Notes under the pieces: generated by a model
Told to the model about the DNA's origin: nothing
Database searches by the model: none
Seen by the model: the letters and a program-made list of their open reading frames with translations, nothing else
From: Rhizaria sp. SCN 62-66
Lineage: Eukaryota > Rhizaria, unplaced
Assembly (NCBI GenBank): GCA_001724265.1
Contig: MEDY01000004.1
Location: 248,001-312,000 of the forward strand
DNA length: 64,000 nt
Direction: 5' to 3'
Part shown: piece by piece, positions 40,364 to 49,592 of the stretch
How positions within the stretch are numbered: position 1 is the stretch's first letter
Layout: each line of letters starts with the position of its first letter
Made by a program: the position numbers and the translations under genes

Positions 40364-42026
40364 CGGCGGCGGCGGCAGCAGCGCGCCAGAGCACGCGCTG
40401 TCACCACAGGCCGAGCGCTTGAATCTCGCGCACGTGGCGCTGACGTCGAGCGGCCAGCGCTACAACAGTCCCGACAAGCTTGCGCACGACCTCGCGGACC
40501 TGCTGAGCCCCGGCTCGGGCTACTAGCTCGTGACGCGCGCCGTTGTGCTGCCGCTCGACCAGTACGGCGTGGGCGGCACCCACGCGCCCACAGTCATGGT
40601 CGGGCTCGCCACCGTCTGCCCCGGACGCGCCGGCGTCACGCCCACGCCGCTGGGGATCTATTTCCCGCCCGGCTACCCCGCGCAGGCGCCCTACGTTGTG
40701 GTCGAGCCGCTGCCGCGCCAGCGCCTGGCGTGCAACAACGCTATTGCACCTGCCACGGGCGCCGTAAACCTCAGGTACCTGCAGCAGTGGGACGCGCGCA
40801 ACAGCACGCTCAGCGAGCTCGTCACCTTCGTGTCCTCGCTCTTCTACTCAGCCTCGGGCGTCGAGGGCGACAACACTGGCGGCGGCAACGGCGGCGACTG
40901 GGGCCGCGGTGAGGCGGCGGCGGGCGCGGGGGTCACCAGCCGCAACAGCGCCGTCCGGCAGCCTCCCGCCGTCTCCGCGGCCCCGCTGCGCCCCGGCACT
41001 GCGGGCACCGGCACCGGCGGCACCGGCATCGGCGGCGGCGGCGGCGGCGTGGAGTCGGAGGACGAGCAATTGGCAGTCGCGCTGTCGCGTTCGCTCGCCG
41101 ACGTGAGCCTCTACTCGTCCGTCTCGAACCTCTCCACCCACTCCAGCGCCAAGTACGCCGTCCCCGCCTCCAGCTCGGGCTCGAACGCTGGCGCTGGGTC
41201 GGGCGCTGGTTCGGGCCGAGGCATGTTTGCCACTGCGTCCGACGTCGCCATCCCGGGCCCCGCACCGCTCTCCACCCGCAGCGGCAACCTCGGCACCACT
41301 GGCGCGGGCGCGGGCGCCAAGCTAAGCGCGGAGGACGAGGCCGAGCGCGCGGGGCTGGAGCAGATTGTCGCCGTCAAGGCCGAGACTGCGCTCAACGCAC
41401 ACGCGCGCGCCGCCACGGCCGAGGCGCAGGACCTGGCCGCCGCGGGCCGCGCGCTCGCCGCCGTCGCCGCCGCCGCCACGGCCGCTGCGCGGGCCCGCGA
41501 GGACGCCGCGGGCGCGCTGGCGTCCGCGCAGGCCGGCGCCGACGCGCAGGTGCGCGAGCTGCGGGCCTGGGTCGCTGCGCACGAGCAGGCCCTCGCCAGC
41601 TCCAACACCACTGCCAGCGCCAATGCAGCAGGCGCCAAATCTGCCGCGGGCGGGCCGGACGTGAACGCGAGCGTGGCGTGGGGCGACCCGATTGCGGCGG
41701 CGCTGGCAGGTGCGGTGTGCGACGACATGGCCGCCGAGGACGCGCTGACTGCGCTCGACGAGCTGCTTGAGGACGAGTGCGTCGACGTCACCGAGTACCT
41801 CAAGGAGGTGCGCAAAGTGGCCAAGCAGCAGTTCCTTGCACGGGCCGCGCAGGGCCGCGTGGCGCAGGTGCAGCGCGAGGCGCTGGCCACGCAGGCGCGC
41901 GTGCGCGAACAGATGCGCGCGCAGCAGCTGGGAGGCCCGGGCGGACAGGGCGGACAGCTGCAGGGGCTGGGGCAGGGGCAGCAGGCTGGGGCGATGCCGG
42001 GGCAGGGGCAGTACCAGATGCGGTGA
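40047..42026 (+). CDS. VPS23: TSG101/VPS23, ESCRT-I subunit, with an in-frame TAG in the UEV domain
   Basis: ESCRT-I subunit that binds ubiquitinated cargo at endosomes. 659 codons from ATG 40047 to TGA, with TAG at codon 160. The N terminus is Pro/Tyr/Gly-rich (residues 1-90) and ends in a Ser/Gly run. The UEV domain spans about residues 120-270: RYNSPDKLAHDLADLL, the TAG, LVTRAVVLPLD, then PLGIYFPPGYPAQAPYVVVE and NLRYLQQWDARNSTLSELV, equivalent to the TSG101 LPYLHEWKHPQSDLLGLI segment. A coiled coil follows, then the steadiness box (AEDALTALDELLEDECVDVT, EYLKEVRKVAKQQF), matching TSG101 AEDTIYALGEALRRGVIDLD. After the TAG the first ATG lies at 40596, inside the UEV, so neither fragment alone would hold a whole domain. 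The Pro-rich region precedes the UEV, whereas in animals it follows it. Confidence 0.9.
40524..40526 (+). other. In-frame TAG, codon 160 of TSG101/VPS23
   Basis: Context TCG-GGC-TAC-TAG-CTC-GTG-ACG. It sits between the first UEV helix region and the first beta strand. Conserved UEV sequence lies on both sides in the same frame. Confidence 0.9.
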
Positions 42027-42477
42027 AGGAGTGATGCGCGTGGAGATATATCAATGACAACGCAGGGCCAGAGATATGGCTTGATCATGATGGCACGATC
42101 ATTATATCGTGAGCCCTTTCAATAGACTATGACTTTTCGCTTCGAAGCTCTTGTAGAAATTGTAAACTATCACACTTTTCTTCGTTTTTTCGACGATAAG
42201 CTTACTCCAGCTTCCGATCTGGATCACTGAAGACGATATACTCGACTAGTATTTTGCTCGAACTTCTACTAGTGACCATGGAACATCGAAAAGCGAGGTG
42301 AGAAACGGCTCTAAATCATCAACAGTTGTGGCATGTAGAATCCGTTGTTGGGAAAATCATTGAACTATGAAGTGATTCCTAAATCAAATACCATAAAAAT
42401 TATTCTTGCAAACGCTCTACTTGTGTACCTCTTTCTGTAGACCTCGTTAAAGCTCTGTTGTCTGACACTTCGCAAAC
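42027..42477. other. Intergenic, 451 bases
   Basis: AT-rich, between two + strand genes. No gene or clear signal recognised. Confidence 0.6.
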
Positions 42478-45400
42478 ATGAGCCAGGCGAACGTGGATCC
42501 GTCGCCGATGGCGCCAAGCATGTCGCTTTACGAGCCCCGTGCGCGGACTCTTGCTCCACCCACGCTTGATGTAACGAAGTCCTCCGCGATGTCCTTTCAT
42601 GGCCCCGAGCTGCCTCCCAACTCGTTGCCTTTCCTCCCTGCTGTTACACCTCGCTCTTCTCGAGTCCTCTCCACCTCATCTGCCTCTGCCGCTGCCGCTG
42701 CAACTACAAGCACTCCACGTGGTTTTAGTCTTAGTGCACGGGGCACGCTTGCTCCCGCTGGTGCGGGTGTGGTTGGCGCTCAAAACCGCGGAACGTCCCT
42801 CACCCGCACGCTCACTCGCACCCAAGGCGTGGCTGGCCGCACACTGCGCGACTGTTTCCCGAACATGCCCTTCAGTCCCGAACTCGACACCCCACTGCGC
42901 CCCGCCGACCTCGCCGCGACTCTCCCGCTTGTTCTCACTACCGGAAGTGGGCTTGGCGCGAAGACGGCTACATTTGCGCTCTCCAGTGCGCCACACGCAC
43001 TTGCTGTCGAGCCCTCCCCGTTTCCCCTTCCCTCTGCGCCTCTGACCGCGACGGCGACGCAGACACGGCACGACAACGCGACTGCGCTGCGCCTCGCCAC
43101 ACAGTACGCCTCAGCGCGGGACCAGCTTGCCTCCAGCACGATGAACAGCGCGTTCGGTCTCCTCGGCGGCGGCGGCAGCGGCGGCGATGCGAGCGTGTCC
43201 AGCGTCGGCCGCAGCGCGATCCACGCGCGCCTCGCCACCGCCGTGGCCGCCGCGGAGGGCAGCGACCCGTACAGCGCGCCCATCGTGGCCAGCGTGCTGG
43301 GCCTACCCACGCCAGCCGCCATCGCACAGCTCCCGCTGCCGTTTCCGCCCCCGCGCCTCGTCTTCGTGCCCGCCGACGCGCTTAACAACAGCGGCGGCAG
43401 TGCGAAAAGCTGCGCGAATGCGCACAGTGCGGGCCTGAGCGCGGCCGCTTGCGCCGGGCTTGTGCAGGGCGCGGGCGGCGTTGCGGGCCACTGGGAGTGG
43501 CGCCAAGCGCATCCGCTCTACCGCACCGCGACCGCCGTGCACTCGTCCGCGCCTGGCCAGCTGCTCGCCGCGGTCGGCGTGACGCCCCTTGTGCACTGGT
43601 TTGCGCGCGTGCACCTGTCGGCCGTGCAGGGCGCGCTGTGGCGCGAGGACGCCCCGCTGCCCGCGACCGACACGGACGCGCTGCTCGCGCTGCTCACCCT
43701 CAGCCCGCACGCCGCCGCCGCCGCAGCGGCCAACGGGGCTCAGTCAGAGTCTGGGTCTTTTGCCGCGGCCGACAGTGTGAGCGCCGAGGCCGACGCGGTC
43801 GTGGAGAAGCTGTGCCAGGTCGCGTTTGAGTCGCTGTCCTCGGTCCTCGCCGCGCGCGCCACGGGTCCTGCGGTCGGCGCGTTCGCTGCGTTCCTCTGGC
43901 GCACGTGGAGCGCGGTGCTCGCCCGCCGCGCGGATCGCCGCGTCGCGCACGCCGTGGCCGTCGCCGCCGCGCAACTGTCCGCGCAGTCCGAGGCGCTACT
44001 CGCCGACGCGCGCGCGGACGCCGCGGAGCTGCGCGTGAGGTGCGCCGCGCTCGACGTTGCCGTGCGCGTGGGCGACGCGCGGTCCGCGGCGCAGCGCGGC
44101 TCGCTCGCGCTAATGCACAAGGTCGACGCGGCGAGTGCGGCGGACCACGCGCGCATGCAGCTGCGGCAGGCCGCTGCCGTGCGCACCGCCGAGGCCGACA
44201 CCACGACGGCGCGCGCGGCGGCCGCGACGGCGGGGCAGCGCGCCGAGGCGCTCGCAGCCAAGGCCGCAGCGCTCGAAGCCGAGCTGGGCCGCGTGCGCGC
44301 GGCGCGCGACGGACTGGCGCGGCGGCTTGTTGCGTGGCGGCGCGCCGTGCACGCGTACGTGCAGTCCCCCGCGGGGCTGTCGCCGGGCATCCTGCGCGTG
44401 CTGGCCGTGGCGCCAACCCACCAGCCCGCGGGCGCGGGCGACGCGGTCGTGCTCGACGGCGCTGCGGCCGGAATCGCCGGCGGGCTGCCGGGCGGCGCGC
44501 TCACCGCGGGTGGGCCCGCTGTGGACGGCAAGATCACCGTCACGATCAGTCCGCGCAAGGCGCAGCCGTCGTCGGCCTTGATGGGCGCCGCGACGGCGAT
44601 GGGCATGACAAGCGCAAACAGCACGAATGCAGCCTTTAGCGTGAGCGGACTGTTGCCTTACAGCGCGAGCAATTCCCAGAACTCTGGTAGCTTATCGGCT
44701 TCTGCGCGCGCCCCGCTGCCGTCGCCGTCTCACGCGCTGGCCCAAGGCGCTGCTGCGGCGACGCTGGCCGCTGCCACAGCACCCGGTGCGCCCCTCGCCC
44801 CGGCGCTGGCGCGACTCTCCGCGCGCGAACTGGCCGCAGCGGTGCCATCCCTGTACGAAGTGCTGCGCGGCGAGTGGGATGAGGAAGCTATAATTGGGGA
44901 CGGCTTCGGTGTCTACAATACTGACAAGGCCACGCAGACCGTTGCGGCACCACAAGACCCTGGTGCGCTATGGGGACAGCTTAACTTTGGCGACGCCGAT
45001 AGTGATAACAACAACAGCAACACGGATTTCTGGGGGCAGCAGCAGGCGCCGGCGGCGGGTGCGAAGGCCGGCTCGCTACTCCTGCAGAGCCCTGTGACCG
45101 TGTTTGGGGACATCGAGGACGACGACCGGCGCGTGCTGTCATCGCGCGACGCGAGCGCCCGCGCCGTGGCGTCCGTCACCGCAGCAGGCTCCGCGGTTGC
45201 GAACCGCGCCCGCGGCAGCGGTGTGGCGCGTCCTCCGAGCGGACATGACAATCACCGGCCTAACAGCAGGCAACGGCTCAGCCGAACCAGCACTGCCACT
45301 GGTCCCCCCACGACTTCGGCCTCGAGCTCGAACGGCATTCCTAACAGCAACAGTAACCCGAGCAAGCCTACGTCGCGCTCCGGCGCGCGCAACGGTGCCA

Positions 45401-48400
45401 CGTCGTCTCCCACCCCCGGGCCTGGCCCCGCGCCGGTGCCCGTCTTCGTGGGTTCTCCTGTGAAGCTCACTGTGGACGTGAACGCCGACAAGGCTTGGCG
45501 CAGCGGCAGCGCGCGCAGGGGCCGCAGCGCGGGCCGTACGCATCCCGCGGACGCGAACGCAGTGGCCAAGGGGCGGGTCGGCAGCCCTGACGGCGTCGTA
45601 GCGCAAAGTGTGACTGGCAGCGATGCCGGCGACGACAGCTACGCGATCGGCGCTGCGCCGGAGCTGGTGTCGCCCAGGTCACTGGCGAGCCCGGTGAGCA
45701 GCAGCAGCACGGCCAGCGCCGCCGTTGCTGGTGCGACCGCTGCCACTGCAAATTTGGGCGCGGGGTCACGGAATAGATCAAATCACACGAGGTCTCCGTC
45801 AGTGTCTTCGCTCGCGGCTCCCAGCAGCTCGAGCGCGCAAGGGCACGGACAGGGGGCTGGGTTTGGCGCGCGGCCGCCGCTGTCGCCGTCGCTGTCGCTG
45901 TCTCCTTCGGCGCGGTCTAGCACCCGCAGTGTGGCGCGCCACTCGAGGCAGTCATCGCACCACGCCCTCTCGCACTCGCACGCGGGCTCGCTCTCCCCGC
46001 GGTCCCGGGCCGCCGCCGGGACAGGAGCGGGGAGCAACGGCGTGGCTGTGACGGCAGCGGCCGCCGCAGTCGCCGCACGGACGTTCGGTCCGATGTTATT
46101 CGGGGTTCCCGATACCAAGCCGACGGCTGACGCCACGTTCACCGCTGACAACTCCGATGACGTGAAGAACTTTGCGCATGCGCCGGTTGCAGTCTCCGCA
46201 TCTGCTAGCAACGGCACCAGCAGTGGTGCGCTGGCCGCGGCGGCGGGTATGCACGACCTCACTGTCGCGCAGGCACCGGACGGCTCGATGTGGCTGGCCC
46301 TGCCGCCTGCGGCGACTGCGGCAACTGTTGGCGCCGCCGCTGCTGCGCTGCGCGGCGCATCTGTTCTTGACAACTCCAGTGTGGTGTCGGTGAGCATGAC
46401 TCCAGCGGACGCGGTGTCTCGTCCGACCACCAGTGGAAGCATGCGCCCGCAACAACGGCGTCAGTCTCATGTTGTCGTCAACAGCCACGTGCCTCGCTCA
46501 CTCGCCTCATTTCTCACCCCCAGCGCATTACACGCGCTCTCTGCGCAGCACATGCAGCAACACCTCGTGCACAGCCGTGCCGCGGCGCTGACCCCGCCTG
46601 CGCTGTCCCGGTTGCTGCGCACGCTGCTGCGCCAGGCGCTCGGCCACCGCGACGCAACCCCTGCTGCCGCCACGCTGTCAGTCGCCGCCGTGCGCGCGCC
46701 GCCGCCGGGCACTGCTGCTGCGGCCGCGCTCGTCCCTGGCCGCGCGTGGGGCCCCGTGCGTGTTGTCGCTGCCGCGGACGCTGCCGCGCGTCGGCACGCG
46801 CGCCACCGCTCGATCTGCACGTTCAACGCATTCGCCGCATCCGCACCCGGCAGCCCTCTGGCCGCTGGAGTGGCCAATGGTCGCGGTTTTGTCCCTGTGC
46901 CCGCCATGACTGCCCCTGCCGGTGGTGATAGCGGCGTGCTGCGGCTAGCGACGCGCATTGTGTTTGCGCCTGCGACGCCCGCGATTGGTGAGTTCTTGCC
47001 CTTACGCTACCTGATTGTCTCCGGTGGCGCTGTCCTCCCTGCTCTGCGTGCGCTGTGTGAGCACGCCGCCGCCGTGGCTACCGCGGCCGCTAACGCCGAG
47101 GCCGCGGCGGAAGCTACGGACGGACGCGAAGTGATGTCGGCAGCTTTGGCCGCTACTCTGCTACCACGACTCTGCGCGCGTTATTTGGACGAAACACTCT
47201 CGCCCGCCGCCGTCAAGGCAGCGCACAGCACGATGTATGCGGCTTCTCCGGCGCTCCCGGGCTCGGCTGCTGCGATCAACGCTGCTGCTGGCGCTGCGCT
47301 CGCCAGTGCCGCGCTAGCTCGTGGTGCTCCGCTGCCGCCGCTGCGCTCAGCCTTTGCGGCTGCTGCTGCCGCTGAGGCTGCCGCGGCTGCGGCAGGCTCC
47401 GCTGTGGTGGGACGCGGTGGCGGCGCTGTGCGTGGCATGTCGCTGCAGACGGAGTCGTACTCGCCTTCGCCTATGTCGTCTACAACGTCATCTTCGTCGG
47501 ACCTTTTTGCAAATGCCGCTGCAGCTGCAAAGGTTCGTTTGCCTATTCCAGTGGCGCCGCCGCTTGAGTCGCTACTGCTGTCGTCGCCGCCCCCGTCTGC
47601 AGCGGCGCACGGTCCTCGTGGCGCTGCAGAGCGGTCTTGGCAGTTCTTTACGCGACTCTGGGCGGCACTTGATGCACCCGACGTTGTCCTTAGCAACACT
47701 GGCAGTGACAATTCGTCACCGAAGGGTGCTGGTCGACTGCCGCCCTGGGGCGATTTGCCCTTCACTGCTAGTGGCGCTACTAGCAATAGCACGGGCAACG
47801 CTACAGCACCTCGTGAGCCGACGCTCGCGCTCGTTCTATCGAACGCTGTAACAGGACTTTCTCTCGCTTTCTCTGGTGCTAGTACTGTTGATGCAGATGT
47901 TATTCACACTGCGTCGATGCGCCTTGCGCGCGCGGAGATGCCTCTGCAGCCCCCGGGATCAAGCTCTTGTGCGAGTTCTGCCGCAGATGCGGCGGTGGCC
48001 ACTGCGGCTGGCACACTTGTCAACGGCGTGCTGCTGCGGTCCTTGTGGGCTTTGCCGTCGCCGCCAACGTCCACGCGCTCCCGTCCTCTTGCCAACGGCC
48101 CGAGAGCTGGCGCCCCGGCGTCCGAAGCGGTGCCCGAGTCAGCCGTGCCTTGTGAGGCCGTGGCGATGGTGCTGGTCGACGTGTTCGAGCTGCTCGACGC
48201 CAGGGTGCACTGCAGGTGGGTGCGGCGTGCGCGGACTCACCTGGTCGAGTTCCTTGCGCTGAACAATGCGGTCATGAACAATGGCAATGCTAACTCGAAC
48301 GCGAAAACTCCCAGTCTCGGTCACAGCAACTCACGCAGTGAAGAAGATGGAGGCGATGAATGCGAGATTGACGATTGGACTGAGGACACTGTTCCTGCTG

Positions 48401-49350
48401 CTGCGGTTTCACTGCCGTGGGCTACGGCCTTCCTCCGCGCTGCTCTCTTGCCTTGGCTTGTCCTTCCCGCAGACACTGATGTGCGCGTGCACTCCAGCCC
48501 TCCTGACAGCGTCGGCGACGGCTTTGGCGACACAGTCACTGTTGCCGCTGGCGTTGCTGTTGTGCCCGATAGGCTCGCGGCTGAACTTCTCTCAGCGATT
48601 GCGACTCAAGCCGCCACAGTGCTGCGTGCAGCCGTGCTGTTACTCTGCGCCCGTCCCGACTCATCCTGTCACTCCCACAGCGACGCGCACAACAGCTCGT
48701 CGCGTGCTCCTTCTCGCGGCGCATCAGTGAGTGCTGACGCCTTTGAAGACTCCTCTTCCACCGCATCTGCATGGGGCGCTAGCGCTGCGGTGGACGCGTT
48801 TGTATGTGCAGTGCGCTCGCATGTGTTCCCGCCCACGTTCATCCACGACATTGCTCTTGCAACCGCGCTCTACGCGCCTGGTCGTGGTGTTGAGCCCGCT
48901 GCCGCCTCCGCGTTGGCTGCGCTCGCTGCATCTGCAACGGGCGACACTGCTGCCGTGATAGCTGCTAACGTGGCGGCGGCAGAGGCGCTCGCTGGCTGCA
49001 CCGGCGCTCGCTCTGGCACAGTGACTGGTGTTAGTATGAGTGGTGGCACTGCAGCGACGTTCGCGTTTGTCAACGGCAGCGCGCGTGGGCTGTTCTCTGA
49101 TACAGGCCACTTTGCGCCCGTACCGGTGAGCTGGGAGACTCTGGATCCCCCCGCTGGGCCGATCAGAGGTAGACACGCCGACCATCTGAAACTGCTGGGA
49201 CCTGCGGCTGCTGCGCGGACCGTGGCTCGGTCTGAGGCGTTTGCGGCTGACCCAGCTGCTGGTGGGAGCGAAGATGAGGGTGGCGCTGATGCGGCACTGT
49301 TTGACTGGCGGAATCCTGCGCTACACAACTACAATGGCGATGATGCGTAA
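42478..49350 (+). CDS. 2290-residue protein with central coiled coil, function unknown
   Basis: A single uninterrupted exon from ATG 42478 (cgcaaacATGag) to TAA. I recognise no domain. The first 450 residues mix ordered pieces (HWEWRQAHPLYRTATAVHS, VHWFARVHLSAVQGALW) with Ala/Thr-rich linkers. About 43900-44360 encodes an Ala/Arg/Glu coiled coil (LEAELGRVRAARDGLARRLV) followed by AWRRAVHAYVQSPAGL. The middle third is Ser/Asn/Ala-rich, probably disordered. The last third is again more ordered (RLATRIVFAPATPAIGEFLP, LRYLIVSGGAVLPALRALCE; AMVLVDVFELLDARVHCRW) with helical repeats of a size that could be an alpha-solenoid. The C terminus ends in an acidic stretch and DWRNPALHNYNGDDA. The 6.9-kb open frame makes the gene certain; function is unknown. 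A scaffold or centrosomal role is only a guess. Confidence 0.85.
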   Translation: MSQANVDPSPMAPSMSLYEPRARTLAPPTLDVTKSSAMSFHGPELPPNSLPFLPAVTPRSSRVLSTSSASAAAAATTSTPRGFSLSARGTLAPAGAGVVGAQNRGTSLTRTLTRTQGVAGRTLRDCFPNMPFSPELDTPLRPADLAATLPLVLTTGSGLGAKTATFALSSAPHALAVEPSPFPLPSAPLTATATQTRHDNATALRLATQYASARDQLASSTMNSAFGLLGGGGSGGDASVSSVGRSAIHARLATAVAAAEGSDPYSAPIVASVLGLPTPAAIAQLPLPFPPPRLVFVPADALNNSGGSAKSCANAHSAGLSAAACAGLVQGAGGVAGHWEWRQAHPLYRTATAVHSSAPGQLLAAVGVTPLVHWFARVHLSAVQGALWREDAPLPATDTDALLALLTLSPHAAAAAAANGAQSESGSFAAADSVSAEADAVVEKLCQVAFESLSSVLAARATGPAVGAFAAFLWRTWSAVLARRADRRVAHAVAVAAAQLSAQSEALLADARADAAELRVRCAALDVAVRVGDARSAAQRGSLALMHKVDAASAADHARMQLRQAAAVRTAEADTTTARAAAATAGQRAEALAAKAAALEAELGRVRAARDGLARRLVAWRRAVHAYVQSPAGLSPGILRVLAVAPTHQPAGAGDAVVLDGAAAGIAGGLPGGALTAGGPAVDGKITVTISPRKAQPSSALMGAATAMGMTSANSTNAAFSVSGLLPYSASNSQNSGSLSASARAPLPSPSHALAQGAAAATLAAATAPGAPLAPALARLSARELAAAVPSLYEVLRGEWDEEAIIGDGFGVYNTDKATQTVAAPQDPGALWGQLNFGDADSDNNNSNTDFWGQQQAPAAGAKAGSLLLQSPVTVFGDIEDDDRRVLSSRDASARAVASVTAAGSAVANRARGSGVARPPSGHDNHRPNSRQRLSRTSTATGPPTTSASSSNGIPNSNSNPSKPTSRSGARNGATSSPTPGPGPAPVPVFVGSPVKLTVDVNADKAWRSGSARRGRSAGRTHPADANAVAKGRVGSPDGVVAQSVTGSDAGDDSYAIGAAPELVSPRSLASPVSSSSTASAAVAGATAATANLGAGSRNRSNHTRSPSVSSLAAPSSSSAQGHGQGAGFGARPPLSPSLSLSPSARSSTRSVARHSRQSSHHALSHSHAGSLSPRSRAAAGTGAGSNGVAVTAAAAAVAARTFGPMLFGVPDTKPTADATFTADNSDDVKNFAHAPVAVSASASNGTSSGALAAAAGMHDLTVAQAPDGSMWLALPPAATAATVGAAAAALRGASVLDNSSVVSVSMTPADAVSRPTTSGSMRPQQRRQSHVVVNSHVPRSLASFLTPSALHALSAQHMQQHLVHSRAAALTPPALSRLLRTLLRQALGHRDATPAAATLSVAAVRAPPPGTAAAAALVPGRAWGPVRVVAAADAAARRHARHRSICTFNAFAASAPGSPLAAGVANGRGFVPVPAMTAPAGGDSGVLRLATRIVFAPATPAIGEFLPLRYLIVSGGAVLPALRALCEHAAAVATAAANAEAAAEATDGREVMSAALAATLLPRLCARYLDETLSPAAVKAAHSTMYAASPALPGSAAAINAAAGAALASAALARGAPLPPLRSAFAAAAAAEAAAAAAGSAVVGRGGGAVRGMSLQTESYSPSPMSSTTSSSSDLFANAAAAAKVRLPIPVAPPLESLLLSSPPPSAAAHGPRGAAERSWQFFTRLWAALDAPDVVLSNTGSDNSSPKGAGRLPPWGDLPFTASGATSNSTGNATAPREPTLALVLSNAVTGLSLAFSGASTVDADVIHTASMRLARAEMPLQPPGSSSCASSAADAAVATAAGTLVNGVLLRSLWALPSPPTSTRSRPLANGPRAGAPASEAVPESAVPCEAVAMVLVDVFELLDARVHCRWVRRARTHLVEFLALNNAVMNNGNANSNAKTPSLGHSNSRSEEDGGDECEIDDWTEDTVPAAAVSLPWATAFLRAALLPWLVLPADTDVRVHSSPPDSVGDGFGDTVTVAAGVAVVPDRLAAELLSAIATQAATVLRAAVLLLCARPDSSCHSHSDAHNSSSRAPSRGASVSADAFEDSSSTASAWGASAAVDAFVCAVRSHVFPPTFIHDIALATALYAPGRGVEPAAASALAALAASATGDTAAVIAANVAAAEALAGCTGARSGTVTGVSMSGGTAATFAFVNGSARGLFSDTGHFAPVPVSWETLDPPAGPIRGRHADHLKLLGPAAAARTVARSEAFAADPAAGGSEDEGGADAALFDWRNPALHNYNGDDA

Positions 49351-49592
49351 CAGCAACAACACACAAATGATGGTTGAATTATGAATGTCAAATTATGAAT
49401 GTCATGGTTGAGTTGCATGTACTTCGACTATGTATTGTATGAAGCGAATATTAGAATTAGAGTAGATAATTGGGGCTATATAAAGGTATTATATAATATT
49501 ATATAACTATGAAGAATACAGACTATAAGATTCATGATTTTTCAACGCTTAGTTGCTTGTTGTCGCATGGTCTTGCGACCGTCACAATGCCG
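49351..49592. other. Short convergent intergenic region
   Basis: 242 bases between two stop codons, AT-rich. It contains a 14-base direct repeat, AATTATGAATGTCA, at 49378-49404, and an AT palindrome-like tract (about 49485-49508). The two 3' UTRs must share or overlap this stretch. Confidence 0.6.
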
